Origin: Mycolicibacterium bacteremicum | GTDB taxonomy: Bacteria > Actinomycetota > Actinomycetes > Mycobacteriales > Mycobacteriaceae | DNA length: 64,000 bases | Direction of reading: 5' to 3' | NCBI RefSeq assembly: GCF_943913955.1 | Contig: NZ_CALUAE010000013.1 | Span: forward strand, 1 to 64,000 | Part shown: piece by piece, positions 44,642 through 53,608 of the stretch | Layout of the letters: each line of letters opens with the position of its first letter | How positions within the stretch are numbered: the first letter of the stretch is position 1 | The notes under the pieces: model-generated | What the model was told of the DNA's origin: nothing | Databases searched by the model: none | Seen by the model: the letters and a program-made list of their open reading frames with translations, nothing else | Position numbers and translations under genes: made by a program

Positions 44642-45171
44642 GACTCGAACATACGTGCGAACACCGACAAAAACGGCGTGCGTGTGACTGCTGAAACCAA
44701 AGGGGCAGAAGTTGTTTCATCGCTACCGGCATCGGGCGTGGACAGGTCGACCGCGCCCTGACGCACGGGGCATTCAGCTCGCTGACGGTAGGAGGATGCC
44801 GTTGTTCTCGCCATCCGGGACGTGTCGTGCCAGAGCCCGGCACGCCGCTGCAGACGATGCCCGAGGCGCCGCTGATGACGTACGCCGCCGTGTCGCCACC
44901 GTTCGGGCCATGAGGTGGTGTACGCGGGTGCGTTTGTGGCAATCGCACTGGGGCAGTTCGTCGTTATTGGCCGTAGGTGTAACGAGGTTCGCGTGGATCA
45001 AGGTGTTGATTCGTCTGCGCATGTGACGGGCCGGGCTGTCCTCAGGCGCCGGCTCGTCGATCGTCAGGGTCCACCGGGGCACAGCACTTGCCGAGACCGT
45101 CGCGGACCCCGCCACCGGGCGTCGCGTAGATTATCTGGCAATCAAACCCGCAGCACCCAACGAAAGTCATC
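44642..45171. other. Gap between HNH gene and DUF3297 gene, holding only the epimerase remnant
   Basis: Apart from the remnant at 44727-44911, I see no supported gene in these 530 bases. Both flanks need promoters here. A longer minus-strand frame at 44774-45115 is made of the remnant plus non-coding sequence. Confidence 0.55.
44727..44911 (-). pseudogene. Decayed N-terminal fragment of an NAD-dependent epimerase gene
   Basis: About 185 bases align closely with the start of the intact epimerase gene (39497-39695), from the ATG through codon 60 or so. Pieces of the protein can be read in different frames: MARTVATRRR, then VISGASGIVCSGV, then RALARHVP and PPTVSEL, matching the intact protein's start, GASGNVGSGV, RALARHVP and PPTVGEL. 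Several indels break the frame and no downstream part remains. Confidence 0.75.
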
Positions 45172-45429
45172 ATGTCCGAGGACCAGAACGCAGACGTTCC
45201 CCCGAATCACCTCTCGATCGATCCGCGCAGCGCCTTCTACGACGAAGAGGTACTCCTGCGCGGCGTCGGCATCCTCGTCAACGGCGTCGAGAAGACCAAC
45301 GTCCACGAATACGACGTGGCCGAAGGGTGGGTGCGCGTCGAGGTCCCGACCGCGAAGGATCGCCGCGGAAACCCCATGGTCGTCAAGGTCAGCGGTACGG
45401 TCGAGCCGTTCTTTCGCGCCACCGACTAG
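45172..45429 (+). CDS. DUF3297 family protein
   Basis: The 85-residue protein carries the full DUF3297 signature: LSIDPRSAFYDEEVLLRGVGI, then NGVEKTNVHEYDVAEGWVRV and a C-terminal SGTVEPFF. The family is a small conserved bacterial protein of unknown function found alone or near stress genes. It is cytoplasmic and slightly acidic. It converges on the cutinase gene with a 16-nt gap. Confidence 0.9.
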   Translation: MSEDQNADVPPNHLSIDPRSAFYDEEVLLRGVGILVNGVEKTNVHEYDVAEGWVRVEVPTAKDRRGNPMVVKVSGTVEPFFRATD

Positions 45430-45445
45430 CGCCAGGACGGCTTAT

Positions 45446-46159
45446 CTAAGCGGTCGTCGTGCTCAACTTGCCGGCGACATAGTCGGCCGCCTGATCGGTG
45501 AGCCCCCGGGCGACGTAGGCACCATGCGCACCGTGGTCACCGCCGGTGGGGGAGCAGACCGGATCCCCGGGCAGGCATTCGTCGAGTGTCTTGTCGACGT
45601 AGCGTGTGCCGACCGTGATCGGTGGTGCGCCGGTGTGGATCATCTGCAGGAACCCGCTGGAGGGCTTGCCGAACAACACCACGGCGGCCACCCGGTCGGC
45701 CACCGCGTCGTCCATCGGCCCCGTGATGGTGGGCGGCAACGGATAACCCTCGGGTAGTGAATCCGCGGTGAGGTAGGCCGCGACCGCTGCGCCCTGCGAG
45801 TACCCGCCGATCACGACGTCGGTGTCGGGACACTGGGCGACAGTGGCCAGGACCTTGTTGCTGGCATCGGCCACACCGTCAGCGGCGGTGGCGAAGTCCA
45901 GCGATGCCGGATAATTGACGGCGTACACGTCGACCGATCTGCCGTCGGCGCGGGCGCGCACTGCGTCGGCGAATGCCTGTCCGGTGGATCCGACCCCGGG
46001 TGCCTCGAATGTGCCTCGGGCAAAGACCAATTGGACATCCGGGCACGGATCGGCCGATGCCGGGCCGGCGGCAACGATGCCTGCGGCCACCGGCGTCAGC
46101 GCCAGGACGCAACTGGCCGACATGGCGAGCCGACGGGTGGATCGCTTCGAATGTGTCAT
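45446..46159 (-). CDS. Secreted cutinase-family esterase
   Basis: The ATG at 46157-46159 after a GGGGG run gives 237 residues with a cleavable signal ending PASA near residue 38. The cutinase motif GGYSQGAAVAAYL (catalytic Ser) and the C-terminal His in HGAHGAYVARG are present, and cysteines are placed as in mycobacterial CulP proteins. These enzymes hydrolyse fatty acid esters and cell-envelope lipids outside the cell. Confidence 0.92.
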   Translation of the reverse strand: MTHSKRSTRRLAMSASCVLALTPVAAGIVAAGPASADPCPDVQLVFARGTFEAPGVGSTGQAFADAVRARADGRSVDVYAVNYPASLDFATAADGVADASNKVLATVAQCPDTDVVIGGYSQGAAVAAYLTADSLPEGYPLPPTITGPMDDAVADRVAAVVLFGKPSSGFLQMIHTGAPPITVGTRYVDKTLDECLPGDPVCSPTGGDHGAHGAYVARGLTDQAADYVAGKLSTTTA

Positions 46160-46295
46160 CACAACCCCCAACCACTTCGCAGTCGACCAGGCGATGGGAC
46201 AGGTCGACGACATTTGCGAACTCAACGAGTGACGAAGAGTCAACCAAAGAATAGCTAGTTTGGCTAAAGATTGTGAGCTGAGACACCCGGCGAGT

Positions 46296-47126
46296 TCAGC
46301 GTGAGGCGCCGTCGGTCTCGGCCTCTTCGCGTTCCTCTTTGATCCGGTCCTTGCTGCGTAGGAGGCGAAGCAGGGTCACCAGGCCAAGGCCGCCGACGAC
46401 GTTGCCGACGATCACGTAGCCGAACCAGCCGAGCCAGTCGAGGTACCCGAACGGCGCAGTACCGGTGGCGATGGCGCCGAAGATCAACAGCGAGTCCAGG
46501 ATCGAGTGAAACATCTGCAGGCCGGCGAGCAGGAACGCGCCGGCCACGGCAGCGGCGATCTTGCCGAACATGGAGTCGGTGCCGTGTTGCATCCGCGTCA
46601 TCAACGTGATGGCCATGCCGCCGAGCAGGGACAAGGCCACGGTCTGCATCGACAGCGGAGCGCTGACGTAGTGGCCCGCGGATTCCACCGCCTTCTCGTG
46701 CAGCTTGGGAAACGCCAGCATGATCAACCACATCAGCACCCAGCCGCCGGCGAGGTTGGCCGCCAGCGTCCCGCTCCAGAGTTTGAGCAATTGGCGGATA
46801 CTCGCGCGCTTGGCGGCCACCGTGGTGATCGGTATCAGGAACCCTTCGGTGAAGAGTTCGCTGCGGCCCAGCAGAAGTGCCAGGAACCCGACGGAGAAGG
46901 CGAGGCCGGCCAACAGTTGGTTGCCGGTGGCCTGGAGCACCGCCAGGTAGGCCAACACTCCCATCGCGACCTCGGTTCCGCCGAAGAAGCCGGTCACCAG
47001 CACCTCGCGCCACGTGCGGTGTAGACGCTGGGTGCCCTCGTCGACCATCCTGTTGAAGGCGTCTTCCAGTTCGTCCTCGATCGGGCTGCCGGAGCTGCCC
47101 AGTTCGCGCTGACTCGTCGGGCTCAT
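46296..47126 (-). CDS. Formate/nitrite transporter (FNT) family protein
   Basis: From the ATG at 47124-47126 the protein has 276 residues. An N-terminal cytoplasmic part precedes six helices with FNT-type segments (GFFGGTEVAMGVLAYL, LGRSELFTEGFLIPIT, NLAGGWVLM). It belongs to the YfdC-like branch, whose members form pentameric channels for small monovalent anions. The C-terminus is highly charged (KDRIKEEREEAE). It is divergent from the ZIP gene, and both have SigF-like promoters. Confidence 0.88.
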   Translation of the reverse strand: MSPTSQRELGSSGSPIEDELEDAFNRMVDEGTQRLHRTWREVLVTGFFGGTEVAMGVLAYLAVLQATGNQLLAGLAFSVGFLALLLGRSELFTEGFLIPITTVAAKRASIRQLLKLWSGTLAANLAGGWVLMWLIMLAFPKLHEKAVESAGHYVSAPLSMQTVALSLLGGMAITLMTRMQHGTDSMFGKIAAAVAGAFLLAGLQMFHSILDSLLIFGAIATGTAPFGYLDWLGWFGYVIVGNVVGGLGLVTLLRLLRSKDRIKEEREEAETDGASR

Positions 47127-47162
47127 GAGCGTCCTCTGTATCGGTGCCGGTGGACGGGCGGG

Positions 47163-47187
47163 GTACCCGACCAGCGCAATCCGAAGC
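47163..47187 (-). promoter_or_regulatory. Candidate SigF-type promoter of the FNT gene
   Basis: Minus strand GCTT (47184-47187), 15 nt, GGGTAC (47163-47168), 37 nt before the ATG. One mismatch in the -35 box. Confidence 0.4.
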
Positions 47188-47224
47188 AGCACGCTGCGGC
47201 TTTCCTGGGAGTCCCGCACAGTTC

Positions 47225-47249
47225 GTTTGACCCGGGCCGGTCAGGGTAG
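47225..47249 (+). promoter_or_regulatory. SigF-type promoter of the ZIP gene
   Basis: GTTT (47225-47228), 15 nt, GGGTAG (47244-47249), a perfect consensus match 36 nt before the ZIP start. It shares GTTTGACC at its start with the promoter at 49410. Confidence 0.6.
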
Positions 47250-47285
47250 GTAGCTGCCGGCGATGATGACTGGAAGGGACCAGAG

Positions 47286-48038
47286 ATGCCGGGATGGCTG
47301 GAAGCGGGTTGGTGGGGTCTTGTCGCGGGAGCCGCCCTCGTGGTGGGCGCGGCCATCGCGTGGTTTGTGCCGGTGCCGGCCCGCATCACCGCCGGCATCA
47401 TGGCTTTCGGTGCAGGCGTGCTGATTTCGGCGTTGTCGTTCGATCTCATGGACGAGGCGGAGCGCACCGGTGGCCTGGCCGCCACGGCGACCGGCTTCCT
47501 CGCCGGTGCCGTCTGTTATGTGGCAGCCAACGCTGTACTCGCCCGGCGGGGTGCCCGGCACCGGAAACGCTCGGCCGGACGCCAGCCGACCGAACAGGCC
47601 ACCAAGGGTTCCGGTGCGGCGATCGCCATCGGCGCACTGCTGGACGGCATCCCGGAATCGGTGGTGCTCGGGGTCTCGCTCATCGGTGGTGCCGGTGTCG
47701 GGGTCCCCGTGCTGGCGGCGGTGTTCATCTCGAATCTGCCCGAAGGTCTGTCGAGCGCGGCCGGCATGAAGGGTGCCGGCCGCAACGCCAAGTACGTCTT
47801 CGGTGTCTGGGGTGGGATCGCCGTGCTCAGCGGCATCGCGGCGATGGTCGGTTATCTGACCCTCGACGGAGCCTCGCCCTTCGTGATCGCGGTGATCACC
47901 GCGATTGCCGCCGGAGCGATCCTGGCGATGGTCGCCGACACGATGGTGCCCGAGGCGTTCGAACGCACGCACATGCTGACCGGCCTCATCACCACCATCG
48001 GATTCCTGACGGCGTTCGCCATCGAACGCGCCGCCTGA
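47286..48038 (+). CDS. ZIP-family metal transporter
   Basis: The 250-residue membrane protein has about eight helices with the ZIP metal-site helices: GALLDGIPESVVLGVSL near residue 117 and FISNLPEGLSSA near 148. A basic loop lies between helices 3 and 4 (RRGARHRKRSAGRQ). ZIP proteins move Zn2+, Fe2+ or Mn2+ into the cytoplasm. A SigF-like promoter suggests stress induction. A strong hairpin follows the stop codon. Confidence 0.9.
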   Translation: MPGWLEAGWWGLVAGAALVVGAAIAWFVPVPARITAGIMAFGAGVLISALSFDLMDEAERTGGLAATATGFLAGAVCYVAANAVLARRGARHRKRSAGRQPTEQATKGSGAAIAIGALLDGIPESVVLGVSLIGGAGVGVPVLAAVFISNLPEGLSSAAGMKGAGRNAKYVFGVWGGIAVLSGIAAMVGYLTLDGASPFVIAVITAIAAGAILAMVADTMVPEAFERTHMLTGLITTIGFLTAFAIERAA

Positions 48039-48048
48039 GTTCCGAAAA

Positions 48049-48074
48049 GGGAGGCGGTCCGCAGACCGCCTCCC
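48049..48074. terminator. Bidirectional hairpin terminator
   Basis: A perfect 11-bp stem (GGGAGGCGGTC / GACCGCCTCCC) with a 4-nt loop, preceded by AAAA. It sits between the convergent ZIP and LapA-like genes and can terminate both. Confidence 0.85.
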
Positions 48075-48092
48075 TCAGGGTTCACGCGTGCG

Positions 48093-48353
48093 TCAGCGGA
48101 CCGCGCGCCGCACCCGGAATGCCGCACTGACGATCAGTGCGATGACAGCACCGACGCCCGCGGCGCCGAGCAGCCAGACACCCTGGGCCAGTTCGAAGTT
48201 CCATCCGATGAAGTTCACGTTGGTGTGAACGGTGTTCTGCAGCGCAAAGATTGCGAGTGCCAGCACCAGGACGAGTGCCACGGTGAGGCCGACCTTGGTG
48301 GCGAGGCCGCCGGAGCGACGGCTGGGGACGTGGTCGGTGGTCGGGATGGTCAT
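48093..48353 (-). CDS. LapA-domain (DUF1049) small membrane protein
   Basis: The 86-residue protein has two helices (about 20-40 and 58-80) with the ALQNT segment and WLLGAAGVGAVIALI typical of the LapA/DUF1049 family, first known from lipopolysaccharide assembly but widespread in bacteria without LPS. The N-terminus is hydrophilic and the end is Arg-rich. Its role in mycobacteria is unknown. Confidence 0.85.
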   Translation of the reverse strand: MTIPTTDHVPSRRSGGLATKVGLTVALVLVLALAIFALQNTVHTNVNFIGWNFELAQGVWLLGAAGVGAVIALIVSAAFRVRRAVR

Positions 48354-48405
48354 GATGATGCTCCTCTGGTTTCGGGTTGGTAGTGGATCTTGGTGCGTCC
48401 GGCGC

Positions 48406-48525
48406 TCAGCGCTGACGTTGCTGCTTCTTGGCGCGCCGCTCGCGGATCTTGTGCTTGACGACGCCCCACGTGACGCGACCGAGCCCCTCGAACAGGCGAC
48501 TCGCGATACCTCGGTCTTTACTCAT
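48406..48525 (-). CDS. 39-residue basic small protein
   Basis: An ATG at 48523-48525 with GGAG upstream opens 39 codons ending at 48406. The product is very basic (final segment HKIRERRAKKQQRQR) with an amphipathic start (SRLFEGLGRVTWGVVK). Codon use is normal for the genome. It may bind nucleic acid, ribosome or membrane; I do not recognise a family. It lies 52 nt upstream of the LapA-like gene on the same strand and may be co-transcribed. Confidence 0.6.
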   Translation of the reverse strand: MSKDRGIASRLFEGLGRVTWGVVKHKIRERRAKKQQRQR

Positions 48526-48679
48526 GAGCGTTCTCCGCCTTCCTTTTGCGATCCGTTACGTGTTAGACGTTTGCGGAAGGCGAAAGCGCACGAGCGTAGA
48601 TACGTGATGTGTCACACGCAGTTGAGAGGTTTGGATCCGCGCGCGGACATCACGTCCGCCGCGGTATCGCAGTCGGGGC

Positions 48680-49378
48680 TCAGCGCACGTCGAGCAGGCG
48701 CTGGACCGGGCTGTCCCCGAGATGAGTCCCCAGATCCAGCACATCGTCGAACACCGCCGCGGCACCGGCGTCCGCCAGCTCGCCACGGGATACACCGCCG
48801 CTGAGCACGCCGATGCAGGTGACGCCCGCGGCAACGCAGGCCTTGGCGTCCCACACCGCGTCACCGACGAAGACTGCGCGCTCAGCCGTGACATCGGCGC
48901 GTGCCAAAGCGATCTCGACGATATCGGGTTCGGGTTTCGCGGTCTCCACATCCTTGGAGGAGGTGACGGTGGAGATCACGTCCTCCCGGTCGAGCACCTT
49001 GCGTAGCGTGGCGAGCTCGTCCTCGGGGGCCGAGGTGGCCAGCACGACCTGCAGCCCCAACGCATCGATGCGGTCCAAAATCTCCCGCCCGCCCGGCAGC
49101 GGTGACAGCAGCGGAGTGGTCTCTTCGTAGTAGCGCGTGTGCAGCTCCTTGAGCTCGGCGCGGGTGTCCTCGTCGGCCTCGGTCGCCAACGTCTCCAGCA
49201 GCTTCTGACCGTCCATACCGATGCTGCGGTGGATCCGCCAGGTCTGCACGGGGACGCTCAGCTCCTTGAACGCGCGGTGCCATGCGTGCACATGGAGATA
49301 GTTCGAGTCGACCAGGGTGCCGTCGACGTCGAACAGTACGGCGGGTGAACGGGGGTCCTCAGACACGCCCGCAGACAT
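48680..49378 (-). CDS. HAD-family hydrolase (phosphoglucomutase/phosphatase-like)
   Basis: The 232-residue protein has the HAD nucleophile motif LFDVDGTLVDSNYLH, a helical C1 cap (about 25-90), motif II LATSA, motif III Lys in ETAKPEPDI and motif IV FVGDAVWDAKA. It resembles the PGP/beta-phosphoglucomutase branch; the substrate is not clear. It is divergent from an SDR gene that has a SigF-like promoter. Confidence 0.88.
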   Translation of the reverse strand: MSAGVSEDPRSPAVLFDVDGTLVDSNYLHVHAWHRAFKELSVPVQTWRIHRSIGMDGQKLLETLATEADEDTRAELKELHTRYYEETTPLLSPLPGGREILDRIDALGLQVVLATSAPEDELATLRKVLDREDVISTVTSSKDVETAKPEPDIVEIALARADVTAERAVFVGDAVWDAKACVAAGVTCIGVLSGGVSRGELADAGAAAVFDDVLDLGTHLGDSPVQRLLDVR

Positions 49379-49409
49379 GCCCGCTCGGCGCGCGGGTGAA
49401 ACCGGTGCT

Positions 49410-49434
49410 GTTTGACCGCTCCGGCTATGGGTAG
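49410..49434 (+). promoter_or_regulatory. SigF-type promoter of the SDR-flavoprotein operon
   Basis: GTTT (49410-49413), 15 nt, GGGTAG (49429-49434), a perfect consensus match 9 nt before the SDR ATG, so the leader would be very short. Confidence 0.6.
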
Positions 49435-49443
49435 CTCCGGGGG

Positions 49444-50235
49444 ATGACTCAGAGTCGGTTGGCGGTGGTGACGGGTGCGTCGAGCGGGATCGGCGCCGAA
49501 CTGGCCGGTCTGTTCGCCGCCGATGGGTACGATCTCGTCGTCGTCGCCGACGAACCCGAAATCGTCGACACCGCAGATCGTTTGGCCCGACCCGGAACGA
49601 CGGTGACGCCGGTGCAGGTGGACCTGCGGGTGCCCGAATCCGTCGACCAGGTCTACCGCACCATCGCCGAGGACGGCAGGACGCCGGCCGCGGTCGCCCT
49701 CAACGCCGGCATGGTCCGCGCCGGCGCGTTCGTCGACGGCGACCTGCAGACCGACCTGGGCATCATCGATCTCAACGTCCGTTCGACCGTTCACCTGGCC
49801 AAACTGGTGCTGCGGGATATGGCGGCCCGCGGCAGCGGAAAGCTGCTCTTCACCTCCTCGCTCGTGGCGATGATGCCGGGCTCCTACCAGTCGATGTACA
49901 ACGCGTCGAAATCGTTCGTACAGTCCTTCGCCGAGGCGCTGCACGATGAGATGCGCGGGACCGGGATCACCGTTACCGCGTTGATGCCGGGGCCGACCGA
50001 CACGGCGCTGTTCCGCCGCGCCGGCATGCTGGACACCCTGCTCGCCCGGATGCCGTTCAAGGACGACCCGGCCGACACCGCGAAGCAGGGATATGACGCC
50101 ATGATGCGCGGTGACCAGAAGGTGGTGGCGTCCTCGGCGACGAGCAAGCTGACCGGGGCGGTACTCGGAGTAGTCCCCGACTCGCTGAAGGCCGCAATGA
50201 ACCGCGTGATCGCGACACCGTTCGGTGACCGGTGA
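49444..50235 (+). CDS. Short-chain dehydrogenase/reductase
   Basis: The 263-residue SDR has the cofactor loop VVTGASSGIGAELAG near residue 9 and the active-site Ser and YNASK near 140-155. A C-terminal part (MIRGDQKVV-like segment and TSKLTGAVLG) is typical of bacterial SDRs acting on ketones or alcohols. Its stop overlaps the flavoprotein GTG as GTGA, so the two are co-translated. A SigF-like promoter lies directly upstream. Confidence 0.9.
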   Translation: MTQSRLAVVTGASSGIGAELAGLFAADGYDLVVVADEPEIVDTADRLARPGTTVTPVQVDLRVPESVDQVYRTIAEDGRTPAAVALNAGMVRAGAFVDGDLQTDLGIIDLNVRSTVHLAKLVLRDMAARGSGKLLFTSSLVAMMPGSYQSMYNASKSFVQSFAEALHDEMRGTGITVTALMPGPTDTALFRRAGMLDTLLARMPFKDDPADTAKQGYDAMMRGDQKVVASSATSKLTGAVLGVVPDSLKAAMNRVIATPFGDR

Positions 50236-51860
50236 GCAGCCAAACGGGCGACAGCGTCGATGCGGTCGTGATCGGCGCCGGCCACAACGGACTGGTCGCC
50301 GCGGCACTGCTCGCCGACGCCGGGTGGGACGTGCTGGTGCTGGAGGCCCACGCCGAGCCCGGTGGTGCGGTCAAGAGCGCCGAACTGATGCCCGGCTACC
50401 TCAGCGACCTCTACAGCGCGTTCTATCCGCTGTCGGTGGCCTCGCCGGCCCTGCAGGAACTGCACCTCGAGGAGCACGGGCTGCAGTGGACGCACGCGCC
50501 GGCCGTGGTCGGCCACGCCCGCAGCGCGTCCGACGACGACGCCCCCGTCATCTACCGCGACATCGACCGCACCGCAGCCGAATTGGATCGCCACCACCGC
50601 GGTGACGGTCAGCGCTGGTGCGACCTGTTCGAGCAATGGCTGCGCATCAAGGCGCCACTGCTCGACACGCTCTTTGCGCCGTTCCCACCGGTGCGCGGTC
50701 CGGCCGGGCTGCTCCGTGGACTCGGTACCGCAGAGGCGCTGCGCCTGCTGCACCTGCTGCTGTTGCCCGCCGGCGTGATGGCCGAGCACCTGTTCGACGG
50801 CGAGGCTGCCCGCTTGCTGCTGCTGGGTAATGCCATGCACGCCGATGTCCCCATCGACGCGCCCGCGAGCGGCGTGATGGGCTTCCTGCTCACCATGCTG
50901 GCGCAGGACGGCGGGTTCCCCGTTCCGGTGGGTGGGGCCGGTCAGTTGGCCGCGGCGATGATGCGCCGGGCCGAATCGGCCGGGGCCCGTGTCGAGTGCG
51001 GTCGAGCGGTCACCGCGATCGAGGTCAGCGGTGACCGCGCCACCGCCGTGCGGACCGCCGACGGCGCCACGATCCGGTGCCGACGTGCGGTGATCGCCGA
51101 TACCTCGGCGCCGCAGCTGTTCCAACGACTCCTGCCGTCAGATGCGCTGCCCACCGCGTTGCGTCGCGGTCTGGACCGCTTTGTCTGGGACACCCCGGTG
51201 CTCAAGATCAACTACGCACTCGACGCCCCGATCCCGTGGCGGTCGAAGAACCTGAGCGGGGCCGGCACGGTCCACCTCGGCGCCGACCACGACGGACTGA
51301 TCCGCTGGATGGCCGACCTGAACACGAGAACCGTGCCGCAACGCCCGTTCATGTTGTTCGGCCAGATGACCACCGCGGATCCCACCAGGTCGGCGGCGGG
51401 TACCGAAAGCGCCTGGGCCTACACGCATCTGCCGCGCGGCCGGGCCGATGACGAGTCCGCCGAGCTGCTGGCCGAACACGTCGACCATGTCCTGGAGGAG
51501 CATGCTCCCGGGTTCACCGGCCACATCGTCGGCAAGACGATCCAGCGTCCGTCCGACCTGGAGCGCGGCGATGCGAATCTGCACACCGGCGCCGTCAACG
51601 GCGGAACGTCACAGCTGTTCCAGCAGTTGATTTTCCGCCCGGCACCCGGGCTGGGACGCGCCGAGACGCCGCTGCAGAACGTGTTTCTCGGTAGCGCCGG
51701 AGCGTCACCGGGCGGCGGTGTCCACGGTGTGTGCGGACGCAATGCCGCCCGCGCGGCTCTGGCGGCCGACGGTCCACGCGGCTGGCCGCGTCGACAGGTC
51801 AATCGCGCCGTCTCGAGGCTGTTGCTCCAGGAGCGTGATCGGCATGTCCGCCCGGGCTGA
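50232..51860 (+). CDS. Phytoene desaturase-like FAD oxidoreductase (PYROXD2 type)
   Basis: A GTG overlapping the SDR stop gives 542 residues. The FAD motif VVIGAGHNGLVAAALLADAGW and PGGAVKS loop are at the start, and the C-terminal segment GSAGASPGGGVHGVCGRNAA closes the FAD site, as in the phytoene-desaturase and PYROXD2 families. These oxidise hydrophobic substrates such as carotenoids. No carotenoid synthesis genes are adjacent. Coupled to an SDR, it may form a stress-induced lipid or pigment oxidation pair. Confidence 0.88.
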   Translation: MSSQTGDSVDAVVIGAGHNGLVAAALLADAGWDVLVLEAHAEPGGAVKSAELMPGYLSDLYSAFYPLSVASPALQELHLEEHGLQWTHAPAVVGHARSASDDDAPVIYRDIDRTAAELDRHHRGDGQRWCDLFEQWLRIKAPLLDTLFAPFPPVRGPAGLLRGLGTAEALRLLHLLLLPAGVMAEHLFDGEAARLLLLGNAMHADVPIDAPASGVMGFLLTMLAQDGGFPVPVGGAGQLAAAMMRRAESAGARVECGRAVTAIEVSGDRATAVRTADGATIRCRRAVIADTSAPQLFQRLLPSDALPTALRRGLDRFVWDTPVLKINYALDAPIPWRSKNLSGAGTVHLGADHDGLIRWMADLNTRTVPQRPFMLFGQMTTADPTRSAAGTESAWAYTHLPRGRADDESAELLAEHVDHVLEEHAPGFTGHIVGKTIQRPSDLERGDANLHTGAVNGGTSQLFQQLIFRPAPGLGRAETPLQNVFLGSAGASPGGGVHGVCGRNAARAALAADGPRGWPRRQVNRAVSRLLLQERDRHVRPG

Positions 51861-52016
51861 GGCTTGGCGAATCCGAGATCGGTGCGGTACGCCCTACCGG
51901 CGTCGGTCTTTCGGGAATACCCTGGTCTACAGGCAAACCTGTTCTCGCCGATGGGCCGGTTTCGCCGAAAATAGTTGTTGACTGGTCGCACCGGCGGACG
52001 GAGATTGGTTGACGCG

Positions 52017-53240
52017 ATGAACAAGCGACAGCCCTCAGCTCGGTTCGGCTCTCCTCGTCAGGAGCAGTCGGTGACTCCGCCGGGCCGCGGACACGGAGTC
52101 CTGGAGTCCGCGGCCGGGCTGGTTCCGTTCGGACATCTCGGCTGGGGATACCGCCGCCGCCGCGACTTCGCGCAGCGCGCCAATGAGTACATCTCCGACG
52201 GCCTACGCCATGGGCAGCGCGTCGTGTATGTGGGCGCCGGCACGGTGGACACCCTGAACGAGGAAGTCGACGGGTTGCGTCGGCACATGCCCCTCGATGT
52301 CGCCGACGGGTGGGTCGAAGTCATTCCCGTTGACCAGTTCTACGTATTCGAACGGGGCAGCGACGTGGTGGACCCCGACGCGTCGGTGCTGGCCCGGGTG
52401 GCGGCCACCGAGCAGGCGCTCGCCCAAGGTTTCACCGGATTCCGTGCGGTGGTCGATGTCACCCCGGTCGCCCGCACCGAGCGCCAACGCGAGTCCTTCT
52501 CGATGTTCGAGATGCTGATCGATCAGCAGATGGCGCGGCTGCCGGTATCGGCGTTGTGCGCCTATGACATCAGCGCCCTGGGCGCCGCCGCCGACAAGCT
52601 GGTGTGCCTGCACCCGTACGTCAATGTCGGGTCAGTCCCGGTGCGGGTCTACACCGGCATCGGTGCCGACCTCACCGTCAGCGGGCATCTGCGATCCCAC
52701 AGTCGGCGCGATGTGATCGACCTGCTGCAGGTGGCGTGGCGACGCAGCGGTCAGCCGGCGGTGACGGTCGACGCCCGGGCAGTCGGTGGTGACAACCACG
52801 CCGCCGCCCGGACGCTGGCCGACCTCGATGCGGCGGCGGCCCGCGACGGCGTGACACTCACCGTATGGACTGTCCACGCGGCCGCGGCTGACCTGGTCGC
52901 ACTACTCGGTCTACACCACATCACGATCGAGGTCGTGCCCGAAACCGGTGGTGATTTCGCGGTCGAACATCTGCACGCCCGCATCGCGCAGCTGACCAAT
53001 CGGATTGCCGGCGCTCCGACGATCGAGCAGGCCAAGGGCATGCTCATGCTGACCTTCGATCTGAGCGATGACGCAGCGTTCGCGCTGCTGCGTCAGCTTT
53101 CTCAGGACAACAATGTGGTGCTGCGCGAGGTCGCCGAACGTATCGTGGCCGCCTTCCTGGCACACGGGCCACGGCCGGCGCGTGCTGCGGCGACCGAGTT
53201 TCTGCTCGGCGTGCGCGATGAGCTCCGTCGGCTGCCGTGA
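52017..53240 (+). CDS. MEDS-ANTAR regulator
   Basis: From the ATG at 52017 (a TTG four codons earlier is possible) the protein has 407 residues. A MEDS sensor domain (about 30-190), the type found in DcmR and methanogen/methylotroph sensors, is marked by GHLGWGYRRRRDFAQRANEYISDGL. A STAS-like middle part (about 220-320) precedes an ANTAR domain (about 335-390) with TIEQAKGMLMLTF and QDNNVVL. It probably turns a chemical or redox signal into RNA-level control. Confidence 0.85.
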   Translation: MNKRQPSARFGSPRQEQSVTPPGRGHGVLESAAGLVPFGHLGWGYRRRRDFAQRANEYISDGLRHGQRVVYVGAGTVDTLNEEVDGLRRHMPLDVADGWVEVIPVDQFYVFERGSDVVDPDASVLARVAATEQALAQGFTGFRAVVDVTPVARTERQRESFSMFEMLIDQQMARLPVSALCAYDISALGAAADKLVCLHPYVNVGSVPVRVYTGIGADLTVSGHLRSHSRRDVIDLLQVAWRRSGQPAVTVDARAVGGDNHAAARTLADLDAAAARDGVTLTVWTVHAAAADLVALLGLHHITIEVVPETGGDFAVEHLHARIAQLTNRIAGAPTIEQAKGMLMLTFDLSDDAAFALLRQLSQDNNVVLREVAERIVAAFLAHGPRPARAAATEFLLGVRDELRRLP

Positions 53241-53608
53241 TGATCGATCTTGGCGAATACTGACTCCACGGAAAATTGCTACCGGTCCGCTGCCGTCTTG
53301 CTATCGCCGGGCCGGGGCGGCGGAGTACGCTGACGCACGCGGCGGACATGGTGGACGGTTGCTTTCACTCCAATGCAAGGCGACATCAGCGGATGCAGCC
53401 GCGGTGTTAAATAGTCAGCACCGACCAAGAAGTCGCCGCCTTCAGCTGTCACGCAGCAACATCTGTCGTCATGAAGGCCTCTTGTTCGCTTCCTGGATAT
53501 CCGGTCCCTGGCGCGAAATGTGGGATCGAACCATAGTGGAGCCAGGAATCGAGTCGCACTGCCGTGGGCAGCCGGGCGACCACACTCGGGCGGAAGGTCC
53601 TGTGAACG
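53241..53608. other. Intergenic region before the TetR-like gene
   Basis: No gene is supported in these 368 bases. They contain a short AT-rich stretch near 53408 flanked by weak GGTG/CACC arms, which might mark the promoter of the downstream regulator. Confidence 0.45.

Noticed and set aside
44774..45115. 113-codon minus-strand frame as a gene
   Set aside because: Part of it is the decayed epimerase fragment and the rest has no domain or ribosome site support.
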